This document shows positions 1 to 12,670 of a stretch of DNA of 64,000 nucleotides, piece by piece. This DNA comes from Otatea glauca (Eukaryota; Streptophyta; Magnoliopsida; Poales; Poaceae): assembly GCA_036346275.1 (NCBI GenBank), contig JAYEVK010000192.1:87153-151152 (forward strand). Reading direction: 5' to 3'. A model generated the notes under the pieces. That model was not told the origin of the DNA. It was given only the letters and a program-made list of their open reading frames with translations, and made no database searches. The position numbers and the translations under genes are program-made. Positions within the stretch are counted from its first letter, which is position 1. Every line of letters begins with the position of its first letter.

Positions 1-717
1 ATACCCATCTGGTTATATATTGTAGCTCTCTCTAGGACCTAATCTTTTAGTAAAGCAATCAGCCAATTGTTCACTGTATTTGACATACTCCAGCTTCAGA
101 TTATGTCATCTATCTTCTCCTTGATAAAGAACCTAGCGATTTCAACATACTTGGTATGATCATACTGTACCGGATTGTTATCAATATTGATCGCAGATTT
201 ATTGTCATAATGCAATACCAAGGAACGACTCCTCAATACCCAAAGTTCAGACAATAGACCCTTCATTTAGATCATCTCACTTAAGCTTAACGCCATTGCT
301 CTATATTCTGTCTCTGCGGTAGACCGAGCCATAACTTCCTGCTTCTTACTCCTTCATAACACAAGGTTACTGCCCATAAATATGCAATACCCAAATGTAG
401 ACCTCATATCATTTAAACTGCTCACTCAATCAGCATCATAATATCTTTCCATATTCAAATGTTGATTCTTTTGAACCAAAGCCTTTCCCAAGGCTACTCT
501 TCAAGTATTGTAAGATTCAAAAAACACCCTCCATGTGTCCCGTTCTAGGATTATACATATACCGATTTACCATACTCATTGTATATAAAATATCAGGTCT
601 TGTATGGCACAAATAGATGAGTCGCACAACTAGTTTTTGATAAGCCTACTTGTCAACTGGATCACCAGACTCAGCACAGAGTATGTGATTCCTGTCAATA
701 AGAGAAGCAATAGGGTG
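1..717 (-). pseudogene. copia RNase H / polyprotein C-terminus (fragment)
   Basis: The minus-strand translation contains the hallmark copia RNase H stretch around STAETEYRAMALS (about 290-325), then the LHYDNKSAI block (about 190-225) and HTKYVEIARFFIKE (about 120-165). The protein would degrade the RNA strand of the RNA/DNA hybrid during reverse transcription. The frame carries stops, for example just after the SEMI segment. The C-terminal end runs to the window edge, so the natural stop and 3' LTR lie outside. Confidence 0.85.
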
Positions 718-722
718 ACACC

Positions 723-3700
723 TGTAACATCCCAAAATTTGAGTTTTCGAATGTTAAATTTGAAAATGAACCACTTGTATTTTTCTTGAATTAATCAAAG
801 TTTAATTTAATTTTTTCAATAATAAAAATATTTAATTTGATTAATATATTCATCAAATAAAAGATTTTCAGTTTTAGTTGGGTTCATTATGCTTCAAAGA
901 ATTTTTTTGTATTATTGGAAATTTTTCTAATTTTATTTGATATTTATTTGAATTTCAGGAATTTTCTTAATTTGGAAATTGTTTTTATTTTGCAAATTCC
1001 TTTGTGCCGAATTTTCCGTCGGCCCGTTCCTTTTTCTCCGGCCCGAATTTCTACGCTCGGCCCGTTTTCCCCGACCTGCTTCTCCCGCGTTCGCCCACCC
1101 AGCCTCTCTCCGCCTGGCCAGCTTGCTCGCTGGCCAGCGGCTTGGCCCACCTCCTCAGACGCATCACGCCTGGCGTCGGGAGTAACCCTAACCCTAGCCA
1201 CCATCTCGGAGTCCTCGCCCGGCACGCCTCCTGTAACGTCCCAAAATTTTCTTTTAGTATATTCATGGCATTCTTGAATTATTAGAAATTTTCGGGAATG
1301 TATTTGGAATTTTTGGAGTTAAACCGAATTTAAGCCTTATTGAATTAATCATATAAAATAAAGACCATGTGTGTCACGTGCGCATAGAATTTCAAAATTT
1401 AGTTTAAAATAACAACATTTGAAAAACAAGAATGTTCCTTTCAAATATTTTCAAAAAACTTGATCTATAAATTAAGTTATTGATTTTATAAAAATCGGTA
1501 CAAGTGTCTGACTTACTGAAGGAATTTTCGCAGAAAATCTATATATCAAAAAATCACTAAACCAACTCCGCTAGGTTCCAAATATTCCCTAGTATTTTAT
1601 AGGATTTTTCCAAGATTTTTAGAGCCTTTTTTCTATTTTATCGTTATCGCATTTTGTCTCAAGCACTATTTAAATTCCTAATTTCAACTGGAGGCGACGT
1701 TTCGAAATGGAAGGACATTACTACACGCTCTTTTCCGTTTTTCTGTGCGCATCAATCAAGAGGATCTGCCATTCGTTGCCTTTAGTAGGTTCCAACAGTT
1801 ACTACTCCCTAATCACCCCCTTAATCCCTCCTTTACACTGCTGTTATTCCTCCTCAACACTTTGGCTGTCTTCCTCTTCACATCTCCATGCCTCCCTATC
1901 ATTTTCCCTGGCTTGGACGCTATTTGACCGAACACCATCTGGTCGCCTTCACCTGCACTGCTGCCTGTGCCGATCGGTACTCTCTCTTCTTCCTCGCGCG
2001 TGCTTTAACTTTACCGATCGGATGATTCGGCCTGTGTGTATTTGTGCATGTATGTGTGTGTATACTTGCAGATAAGTCAAATTTGGATATATATATGTTA
2101 GGACATGTACTGTGTGTTTTCATATATATGCATGTTAGTATGTATACGTATATCATTAGGTATTGATTCGGTTTCCTGCTGTCACTGCTGTCAACGAGCA
2201 ACTACGACCACGTCTTGGCGCCGTCGTCGTCGCCGTCGCTGCTGCTGTCGCCACCGTTCGCTGGTCCCGCGTGCTCGTCGGCCGTCGGCACAGACCCGAC
2301 CTTGCGTTTCTTCTCTTGTCTCTCTCGCGTAGTCAAGACACCAAGCCGAAGAAACGCATGAAGAATACGCATATATATGATGAATAGTACCATGCATGCA
2401 TTCAATTGTACATGAATTTTTCTAAAATCGCGAAATTTGTCTTTTTCGCTACAAATTCGTTTTAGCTCCAAACTGCATGCGACAAATTTTGTAAATAAGT
2501 AAAAATCAACACCTAGCTATGTTAATTTTACTAAAATTTTATAAATAAATTTATACTGTTAAAATATTCACGGAAAGTGCTAAATAAATTTTATAAATAA
2601 ATTTATACTATATGTCCAAAAATATCAAAATAAATTTTATAAATCTTAGAAAATGCTAAATTAAATATCTATAAGTTTTTATAAAGCTACGAATTGGTTT
2701 GATTTGTGGTAGTTTCTGAATGTGTGTTTGTACGTTGTTTTGTGTGTTTATTTGGTTCTTTATCTGTTACACGTAGATGTTGAGCTGCGTGAGGACGCGA
2801 ATTTCGAGGATCAAGCTCCAGACCATGACCTAGACCAAGGTTCGTTGCTGTTCGAAGGCATGTTATGCGTTGATCATTTTGCTCCTAAGTTTTAAGAATG
2901 TATTTTGATTCAAGTTATGCATGCTAAATTAATTAAAAATGGATTCAATTAATTTGGGTAGTTTAGTTAATCAACCTATCTGTTATTGCCACTTTGACTT
3001 TAATATTTGTATGCCATGATTCATTTGTTGCCATAAGTTATAATATTAGTTGGATGTAATGATATGCCAACACGGGAGACTAGACCGTGAATAGTTGCTT
3101 AGCCTTGCATATATCGTGAATAATCTTGTAAAATACAAAAGCAACATTGACTAAAGGAATAGTGAATGTATTTTGGTAAATGGTGGGATGTTGTTGGTAA
3201 TGACGTTGAAATGTGGAGACCTGTGTGGTTCTACATGAAGGTTGATTTACTGGCATGTGTTGCACCGTAAGATAATTTGGGGTGAGAAATGATTTAGACT
3301 GGGGCAATTGGTAAGAGGCTTTATGCCAGGTGGGCCCGTGTGGCAATGGATTGATAGGAGATGAGAGGTTGTGTGCCACTTGGGGCTGTGTGCCACTTTT
3401 TGAGAGATGAAAGTCTTGCCCTGGTCAGTTAAGGACTTCACCTTGCAAGTCTTTGACCTGAGTCATCCGTACAACCACATGTCTGATATGGGCAGACCTA
3501 GTCGATTAAGGTTCTGATATCTTTCCTCTGATACCTCAGGGTGACAGTACATAGGGGTGTATCTATGTGGGGGAGCGTACCTGTGTTACGGCTTGGTGCC
3601 CATCCAACGGTGTTGGCCTGTTCTATACTTCAGCTCTGTGTGAGGGGAGTGATAGTGAAGGCAATACCGGAGAGGTTCTTTGGTTAAGGTAGAGGTTCCT

Positions 3701-6700
3701 GAAAGGCTTTGTTACGGACAATCACCTGTGTGGTGAGCGGCTGTATCTTGTGGGTAAAGTGTACAACCTCTTCAGAGTGTCAAATCTATTCGAATAGCCG
3801 TGCTAGCGGCATTGAGCAATGCTCGGGGATTACAGTCAAGGGTTATATCTTTGAAATTAAAATGTGGAATGGGTGGCTGTGTGCGAGTGTTGAAAATGAA
3901 TTGGTTAAGGTTGTGTGCCAAGTTTGATGGAGAAAAACTGTTTAAGGAATCTAGTATCATTTATAACTGTTTCACTGCTTTAACCTAAATAAGATATGAG
4001 TTTAAAAATGTTGTTTGCTGCAAAAGAACCAAGTAAGCCTATCCCTTGTAATAAGCCTTGCATTTAGTAATAAGCACTGCATTCTGTGCATGACTTGTTG
4101 AGTACGGTGTGTACGCACCCTTGCAATCAACAATATATCAGAGGAGGAGTCTACACCTGCATGGGAGGAGGAGTTTGTCGAGGAGCCAGAGAACTAGGGA
4201 GCAAGCGTTGTCAGTTGCCTGTGGCAAAGTGATGGGTCTCCACGATGCTTTATTTTTCACTGTTATTATTCTGATACTTTGATTAATGTAAGCCCTGCGT
4301 GGCAGACTATTTGTAAGGTCACCATAAGGTCGTGCAACTCATTTATATACATGTTTGAAGTACTTTATTATTATTCCGCTGTGTATGATTGTGGTACTTT
4401 AACCCTGTTTAGCCTGTGTGCACTAGCGTGATCCTGGACTAGTGCAGAATACATAGAGGGTCCCGACACCTCCCGATGGCTATAAATGCCGCACTGCACC
4501 CCCTCCGAGGTTCTCCTCGCTGCGCCACACCCGTCGCCCCCTTCGCCGTCGCCTGGGACCCCGTCATCTGTGTGCGCAAGCTCACCGGAGTAGCTCCACC
4601 TCCTGAAGCCTCTCTTCCCCGCTGTGTGGCCGCACCGGTGCACCTTCGCCACTGCCGCTTGCTTCTTCGTGTTGTCCACGTCACCCTCTTTCAGAACTCC
4701 AGCAAATCGCGCCTGATCCGGTTCACCTTCGCCGCATCCCGTGCCTTCTTCCTCGACTCCGGTAGGTTGTGCCGCCGCCCTTGCCGTCGGCTTGCGTCAC
4801 CAAAGGCCAGCCGTTCGATCGTGACTGCGTGCCCCAAATCGCGCCACGTCCCCGTCATCTCGGTCTCGCCTCTTCTACTATCCGATCCAGCTCCACCGTG
4901 GGATGCGCGACACGTGCCAGTCGCGTCAGCCGCCACATCAGCGTCTGCCCGCGTCACGGTGACGTCAGCCCTAGCAGCTGATCCCATGGGCTCGGTCCAC
5001 CGTGGACAAGCGCAAGCTCGTGGACTCGGTCTATAGACCGTGGGTCCCGCATGTCAGCGAAATAGGATTTTCTAATTTATTTTTATTTTGAAAAATTGAT
5101 TGCCGACGTCAGAAAATGGGTCATTAATTGATTTTCCAGTAGAGAAATAAATCAGAAAATTCGGATTTTCTCTTTTTTCAACCTTTTTCTCTGAATTCAA
5201 TCTTTCGGAGGCTCGTTCTCTTTCATATGAACTCTGATTGAGGTGATTCAAATTTCTATTTTTTTCTAAAATCAAGATATACCTTCCAAAGCCATTTATT
5301 TTCAGTTTTGAGCTTGTTTGAGTCTCTGTTTGGTATTTATTTGGTTTAATTGCTTTCTTTTCCGGTAGACACTAATTCCGAGGGAGCGAACGGAGACTTC
5401 GAAGACCAAGAGTCAGCACTAAATTAGTAAGGCAAGTCATAGCCCTTGACCATATTGATCCTATGTTTGCAAAAGTACTTTGCTTTTATACCATTGCATG
5501 CTATTTATGTATCAATGCTTATTTCATGGGAGTAGCTATACACCTCGTTGACATTATGCCACCTTGATTATTGGGAAGCCATGTATCCATTGTTAACCCT
5601 AGGTTGGGACATTACTAGTTGGACACGATCATATTACCAACACTAGGTTACAGTAGCTATGTTTAGACATGCTTAGTTGTACGATGGGATTCATATCACA
5701 TGTTGAATAATGTTAATCTTGACTTAATGAGATATTGAATTGTGGCCGATAGCCACTGTTGTAAAATTTGTTGTACCATGGGAGGGTTTGCTATTGGTCT
5801 TGGTTGAACAAAGTTGTTTTCCCTTGGGCAAGTGATCGTGCAGTAAAGGGGGTGCTTTCTAGCACATTGGGATGTGGATGTCTTGCCTGAGAAAACTTAA
5901 GGACTTAATCTTGTGCGCCATTAAACTGGGCCTAACAGTACTACCACAAGTCTGGTATGGGACAGACCTAGCTGATTAATTTGCAATGTCTAGCCTTGAG
6001 TACTGCCAATTGGTGGTGTGGGTTCCGGGATGGACGGGTAGATTTGCAAGGCGCAATAGGGGGCCCTGCGGGGCGAAAACTTAGTGGGCAGTACCGAGTT
6101 TAAACAGTGCATTGTAAAGGCTTTGTCATGATCTCTCCGCCGACACACCAACGGAAGTGTGTTATTAGTGCTTGGCAACAAGAGCTGAGCATGTCTCGTG
6201 GGCAAAGTTGTACAACCTCTGCAGAGTGTAAAACTATTCGAATAGCCGTGTCCGCGGTCATGGACAAGCCCGGGAATTTCACACGGGGTATAGAGTGTTT
6301 CATGAAATGTTGGAATGTGGAATTGTTGGGATGTGAATAGGGAGTTCACTGTTGTTTTGGTTGTCTAAAGTTATACTGTTGAACTTAGTGGTTTGATAAT
6401 TGTTTTAGATGGTGTAGGGTGATGCTTCGCCATTCTGTTCATATTGTCTACCATTGATTTACTAGTTATTTATTATCTTTTTTATAAAGATGCTTTTAAT
6501 CTATTTACTGTATTTCAATTCAAGTTATTGCTTTCTGCAAATGAACCATATGACTATTCTTTGTCAAGCCTTGCATGAATATTGCATCATTTCCCTACGG
6601 CTTGCTGAGTACTTTTTGTACTCACGGCTATACGCCTTTGTTGATCAGTTGCTGAGGAAGGATCAGAAAATGCTGAATATCATGAGGATGAATATTATGA

Positions 6701-6994
6701 AGACTATGTTGACTAGGAAGGCGTTTTCCCAGACGATTGCCTGTGGCATGTCGAATGGCCCATGTTATCTTTTTCACTGCAATAGTTTATTTGTTTCTTA
6801 AGCTCTTAAGGCATAGTGGTGTAAACTTTGACCATAAGGTCTAATGCTTTATTTAATAATAATTTGCCTCTTTCTTAGTTAATTCATTGTATGGAATGAT
6901 ATTTTATCTATGTTTTTACTGTGTGCACTAGCGTGATCCTGGACTAGTGCAGTATACACAGAGGGTTTCAGATTTGCAAATCCGGGTCCCGACA
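723..6994 (+). mobile_element. solo LTR, Tekay-family (copy 1, outer), interrupted
   Basis: It begins TGTAACATCCC and ends GGGTCCCGACA (TG...CA) and is flanked by perfect 5-bp duplications ACACC at 718-722 and 6995-6999. It is interrupted by a second LTR (1232-4468) of the same family. Net length without that insert and its extra target copy is 3030 bp. The terminal sequences match the 3' LTR that follows a chromovirus pol at 23358, which identifies it as an LTR. No internal region or second LTR is present, so it is a solo LTR produced by LTR-LTR recombination. It lies in the RT/RNase H part of the copia element. Confidence 0.93.
1232..4468 (+). mobile_element. solo LTR, Tekay-family (copy 2, nested in copy 1)
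   Basis: It begins TGTAACGTCCC and ends GGGTCCCGACA, with 5-bp duplications CCTCC at 1227-1231 and 4469-4473. Length is 3237 bp. It inserted into the first 510 bp of a same-strand LTR of its own family, so it is the younger of the two. It carries the family landmarks: an AT-rich first 450 bp, a GC-richer middle and a hairpin near the 3' end (4420-4445). The longer open frames inside it are not conserved between copies and are not genes. Confidence 0.93.
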
Positions 6995-6999
6995 ACACC

Positions 7000-7713
7000 C
7001 CAGCATTCCTATCTCTGCTAATAGATCAAAGACATACTTCATTTGAGAGAGTACTATCCGTTTTGGACACCGAGGGATTTCAATTCCAAAGAATTATCAA
7101 AGAGGTCTAAGATCCATCACCCCAAATGTTTCTCCTAGTCTCTCCTTCACGCACTTGATTTCTTCACTATCATCTCCGGTTATCACAATAACATCAACAT
7201 AGACTACTAGTATGGTGATATATGATTCTATATGCTTGTAAAATACCGTATGATCCCCATTGCAAAGGGAATATCTTGTGCGACAAACTGTACGTCTGAG
7301 TCTATCAAACCATGCTCGTGGAGACTGCTTCAGACCATATAGAGGTTTTATAAGCTTACACACCTTCCTGATGGTCTGCTTATTTTCAAAGCAAGAGGTA
7401 TCTCTATATATACCTCCTCTTGTAAATCTCCAAGGAAAAATGCATTCTTTCACATCCAACTGATGAAGAGGCCAGCCAAAAATTATAGCATAAGAAATCA
7501 ATGTCCTCACTCTGCTCATCTTTACTACTGGTGCAAAAGTTTCATCATAGTCTATCCCATATGTCTGATTATAACCTTTTGCAACCAACCTCGTCTTATA
7601 TTTATCCACCTTGCCTTCAAGAGTTTTCTTCACCATAAAGACGCATTTGCATCTCATTGCTTTCTTTCCTGCTAGAAGTGAAACAAGGTCCTATGTATTG
7701 TTTTCTGAAGTGC
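7000..7713 (-). pseudogene. copia reverse transcriptase fragment
   Basis: A minus-strand frame of about 186 codons (7657-7097) reads as the copia RT core: the KARLVAKGY-type entry (here TRLVAKGYNQ), the DYDETFAPVVKM motif, HQLDVKE, LYGLKQSPRAWFDRL, and the catalytic region at about 7180-7206. The usual YVDD is YVDV here, so one catalytic aspartate is lost. Part of the N-terminal extension, ending near 7713, is cut off by the solo LTR at 7719 and resumes at 11025. The solo LTR at 723-6994 interrupts the C-terminal side, and RNase H follows at 717. Confidence 0.92.
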
Positions 7714-7718
7714 ACCAA

Positions 7719-10700
7719 TGTTGGGACCTGAATTCACCAATTCAGACCCTCTATGTTTACCGCACTAGTCCAGGATCACGCTAGTGCACACAGGCTCAAC
7801 ATTGGTAAATATTACATCATACACAACGATAATAATAATAAGACTCCATTTATTGAATATAACTAAGTGTATAACCTTATGACCAACTTACATTATTAAG
7901 CCACGTAGGCCTGGACTTGAAATAAAAACTAAAATATAGCAGCGAAAAGTAGAAGACGTAGATGACCCATCAGTTTACCACCGGCAACTGAATAGGCTTG
8001 GACCCTAATTACTCGTGTCCTCCTGATACTCCTCCAAGATAGAGGTAGACTCCTCAACTGTTAGTTGTGGTTGTTGGCAAGGGTGAGTATTTGAAAGCAC
8101 TCAACAAGTTGTGCACATAATGCAATTCTATATAACTATATGAAAGGCTTATTCCAAAGGAAAAGGCTACATGGCTATTTTGCAATAAAACAGCATTTAT
8201 GAACAAGTACAATAAATAGATTATAAAGATAGTAAAACAAATAACAGTAATAGTAATTTCAACATTTCTCAAGTAAACCAACTTTCCAATCCTAAGTCAA
8301 GTTCCAACCTTCCATATGGCAACCTGCCATCCCAACCAAGTTTCTATTTAATTAAACTAACCCTTGATTGTAATTCCCGAGCTATGCTCAGTACCGCGAG
8401 CACAGCTATCCGAATAGATTTACACTCTGCAGAGGTTACGCACTTTCCCCACATGATACAACCATACACCACAAAGGCGGGTGATTATAACAAAGCCTTT
8501 ACAATGCACTGCCTTAACCCAGTACTACCCGCCAAGGTTTCAACACTAGTGGGTCGGCTCCCCTCTTGCGCCATGTGAGTTAATCTGTGAACCCGGGACT
8601 CACACCACCATTGATAGTACTAAGCTAAGACATTACAAATTAATCAGCTAGGCTATCTCATACCAGACATGTGGTTGGATGATTAACTCAGGTCAAAGTC
8701 TTGCAAGGTTAAGTCCTTAAGATGACTAGGGAAAGACTTCCACATACTCTCTGCCCTTCGGCCCACCTTGGCACACTTGCCCCTTGCCACTTGCCCCAAT
8801 CTAAATGAATACCACCCCAGTTGATTACCAAGCACCACGTGTCATCAACAATTCAACATCGTTGCGTGACATCCCTTGCTACAACAACTCAATCTCATCG
8901 TATGACAACACCTCACACACCAATTCATTAACATGTTCCATATTCCATTAGTTAATATTAACCATTGATGATTCAAGTACATGTGATGACGTGGCATGGC
9001 TAAGCAACTAACACGGTCTAACCATCCCATGTTGATTTCAATATTAACCAACTATAATGAACCAATCTAGGGTGACAATAAATCATGGTGTACAAATGAT
9101 AAGGTGGGGCATAGATCAAATTGGTAGATTAACTAAGTCCCAATTTAATTTGAAACAATTATATACATGAAATAATATGCATAGGGTAAAACTATATAGC
9201 GGTTTTATAAACATGGGTTCAACACGATCAAAGTACAACTTGCCTTGGTAAAGGTCCTGGTCTTGCTCTGGAACGTGCTCTTGGGTTGATGGATCTTCCT
9301 CTGATGCGTCGCACAACTCAACGTCTAAGCGAAACGAGAGAGAAAACCAAATAAACACCAAAATAGAGAGAAAATGAACTGCAAAAATCAAATAAAATTA
9401 ATCATTACATAGATCTCAATTTTACAAACTTTTAGAATTTTGAATCACCTCAATCGGAGCTCGTTTGAGAGAGAACAGGCTTGTGGAAGATTCAAAAATT
9501 CTAAAAATCAAAACATTGAAAATCAACTAATAAACCGAATTATTTTTCTATTGAAAAATCACATTTATGATGTGAGCATGACCTCATGATGACATCAGCA
9601 CCAAATCTTTTCTGATTGAATTATTTTTCAATGGAAAAATCCCGATTATGACATCAACCTGACCCGAGCCAACCAGACCGTGACACGTGTCCTCGGTACA
9701 TGGACTCAGTCCACTGCCTGCACCAGTTCATCATGGACCCGGTTCATGGTGCCTCGGTGCCCAAACCTGACACGCGACGCAACCTGATTGGTTGCAGCAC
9801 GCGGCACAATCTACCCCGCACGAGATGGATCGAACAGCTACAGATCTTGCGCAACGTGGCACTACCTCAACCGAACGATCTTAATCTAGCGACTCACCTT
9901 ACTGATATGGTTTACTGTTGATGCGACCTCGTGGCTCAATCTCGGGCGTTCATTGATGATCCGACAGTCGGCGAAGCTTCAAATCTGGCGATGGCGGCAC
10001 GTTCATTGTGGCTGAGGAAGATGACGCGGCTATGACGTTCCAGCGTAGCTCCGATGTGAAGAAGTAGTAGAATCGACGCGGCACACTCCGACGAACTCGA
10101 ATCTAGAACTAGTGCAACAAGTGGTGGCTCGACATCGACGCAAAATAGAGGAAACCTTAGCTGCGCAACCACGAACTTCGGCGAGCTCTCTGGCGACGAT
10201 GCTTGAGGGGAAAGATGCGCAGGCTCACGGCCGACCTCGAAGACCCAACCTCTCCTTAAATAGTGTTGGCAGCTGCGTGAAAACCGAATCCCTACTCATA
10301 CACGGCGGCGGAGACGTCTCGGGCTTGGACTCCGATGGCGGATCGGAGAAGAACTCTTGATGACCGTCCGATCTGTGATCAACGGCTGAGATTCTCCGTT
10401 GACGTGGCACAATCCGACCCGGATACGAAATCCAACAGTGGTAGTTAAATAATTTCCTTTACTGTCGCAGTTAATCCTAGCCGTCCAACGCAGATCCAAC
10501 GATTATGGCTGCTACAGTTTTGCATCTCATTTTCAAATCTTGGCCGCTCCTTCATGATCAAACGATCGATACTCATCAACACATGTGGCTTAAAGACGCC
10601 CGCACGATCACGATCTAACGGCGGACACAATGCTCCTCAGAAAGCAGGTTGATGGGCCGCATGGTTTTGGGCCACACGCACAAGTAGTATAGGGCTCTGG

Positions 10701-11019
10701 CCCAATACTGTTCAAATGATTTTCCCCAGGTTTTTGAATTAAAATAATTTCAGAAATTCATTTAAATAGTTTTAGGCAATAAAAATATCAGAAAAATTCC
10801 AAGAAAAATCTCAAAAATACTTTGAGACATTTTGAGCTCAAATAAAATATTGCTACCCAAACATTATATAAACTTTATCATTATTTAAATACTTTTCAAT
10901 AAAAGGCCAAACACAAATATATTTAATAAAATCCAGAAAAATCCAAATAAATCAGAAAAATCAAAAAATGCACAAATAACAATAAAATAATATTATAAAG
11001 CAAATTTTAGGATGTTACA
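7719..11019 (-). mobile_element. solo LTR, Tekay-family (copy 3, antisense)
   Basis: On the plus strand it begins TGTTGGGACC and ends GGATGTTACA, the reverse complement of the family's LTR ends. Perfect 5-bp duplications ACCAA lie at 7714-7718 and 11020-11024. Length is 3301 bp. It interrupts the copia polyprotein between integrase and RT. The hairpin near the LTR 3' end is intact (7762-7787). A TGACG-rich stretch lies near 9565-9605 and 9645-9665. ORFs inside it are random. Confidence 0.93.
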
Positions 11020-11024
11020 ACCAA

Positions 11025-12670
11025 GCTCCTGTTTCATAGCATACTTAGAATTAGGATCCTCTTTAGCAACCCTTCAATATGCAATGAATGCTTTTTATGT
11101 AGGAGAGATATGGGAATATGAGATGAAATTTTGCAATGTCATGCTCAAAGCCATACCGCAACGAGGCTTTCCAGAATTAGCTCTAATTGCCCTACATTGT
11201 GTACGAGGTAGCTCTGAATAAGAGGAATCAGAAGGAACATTAACACATGCCCCAGGGGAGGCAAGGTACTTGATGGAGAGAGACTTGAGGAGAGATTTGG
11301 GACTGGGACTAAATCAACTGGACTGGCTGGTTATTCAGGTTGTGATTCTTCCGGTATAACTTGCTAAAGTGCTAATGACAGCTACTGTTTCCCCCTATCT
11401 TCTTAGTTCTTCTACTATCACAAGGAGAACTTGCTCATCTAATGGCGCAAATGCTGACAGTGATGGTTGTTTCTCTCCCTGTCTCTAAAAGCGTCTTCTC
11501 TGATACACCATTAATTCTTCTAAGACTATCTTATTTTTTGCACATTGTTTATCCGGACTTGGAGAGACACACAGAATTGTCCCCACAACAATGACTTCTT
11601 CCTCTCGGTTATCACTCCCACTCTTGAATATTTTCCTTGGTGATAGGAGAGAATTCCTCTAAGAATTGATCGAGATCACCATTACTCGTGTAGTATGGCT
11701 CGAACACTTGAAACGTTACATCCATACTCACAATTTTATTTCTATTGGATTCTAGAACATATACCCATTCTGACTAGATGAATATCCTATGAAGACACAC
11801 TTCACAGTCTAAGGATTCGGTTTGCCAACCATTGGCTGGTGATCCCGTACAAAGCATACACAACCAAACACTTTAGGGGGGAACCTTAAACTCTTGCTGA
11901 CCCAAAAAAAGTTCATTGGGAGACTTCATCCGAAGTATTCTAGATGGCATGCGATTGATAAGATATAAATCTGTCATCACTGCCTCACTCTAAAATCTCT
12001 TTGGCACATTCATTTGAAACATGAGTGAACATGATACCTCTAACAAATGTCGATTCTTCCTCTTAGCCACTTCATTCTAAGGCAGGATTCCTGGACAAAT
12101 GGTTTAATGAAGTATCCCATTCTTCGAGAGATATGCTGCAAACTCCTTGTTAACATATTCAGTTCTATTGTCTGTTAAAAGAATTCGAACCTTCGCATCA
12201 AACTGAGTTGCTACCAACCGATGTAAGTCCTAGAAATATCGAAGGACCTCACTCTTATGCTTCATTACATAGATCCAAGTCATACGAGTATAGCAATCAA
12301 TGAATGTGATAAACCACTTAATACCATTCATAGAGATAACTAAGTATGGACCCCAAAAATCATAATGTATTAAAATAAAAGGTTGACAACTCCGAAGACC
12401 AATACTACTATAAGTAGACCATGCATGCTTTCTAAACTCACAAGCATCATACACAAGTTTACTCTTATCTACTTTATTAAACAATTCAAGGTATATCTAA
12501 CTAAAACTCTCAAACGAAGAATATCCCAAATGGCGATGCAAAACCTTTTCCTTAACTCCTCTTGCAGCCGCAACCAATGTTGTATCCACCTGATCCACGT
12601 ACCACAATCCATTACGCCTGATTCCAGTTCCAATTCTCTTCTCCTAGAACAGACAAGAGTCCTCATCAAA
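11025..12670 (-). pseudogene. copia integrase and integrase-RT linker (broken)
   Basis: Read on the minus strand, the segment starts with the GAG-pre-integrase region (12670-12430, VYDACEFRKHAWST, where a zinc-binding position is Y instead of C). The integrase core follows: HYDFWGPYL with the first Asp, LLTDNRTEYVN with the second, and NEVAKRKNRHLLE, where the catalytic Glu is replaced by Lys (about 12070). Conserved SEAVMT.LYLINRMPSR and a proline/serine-rich linker follow toward 11025. Several stops and frameshifts are present, so the enzyme cannot be made. Confidence 0.88.

Noticed and set aside
1185..1200. Short CCCTAACCCTA telomere-like stretch
   Set aside because: It is only about two repeat units within an LTR, in a sequence type (AAACCCTAG) common to this family's middle zone, and is not an interstitial telomere array.
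4476..5036. Open frame of 186 codons on the plus strand
   Set aside because: It lies in the GC-rich LTR middle of copy 1 and crosses no conserved motif. Other copies are not open here.
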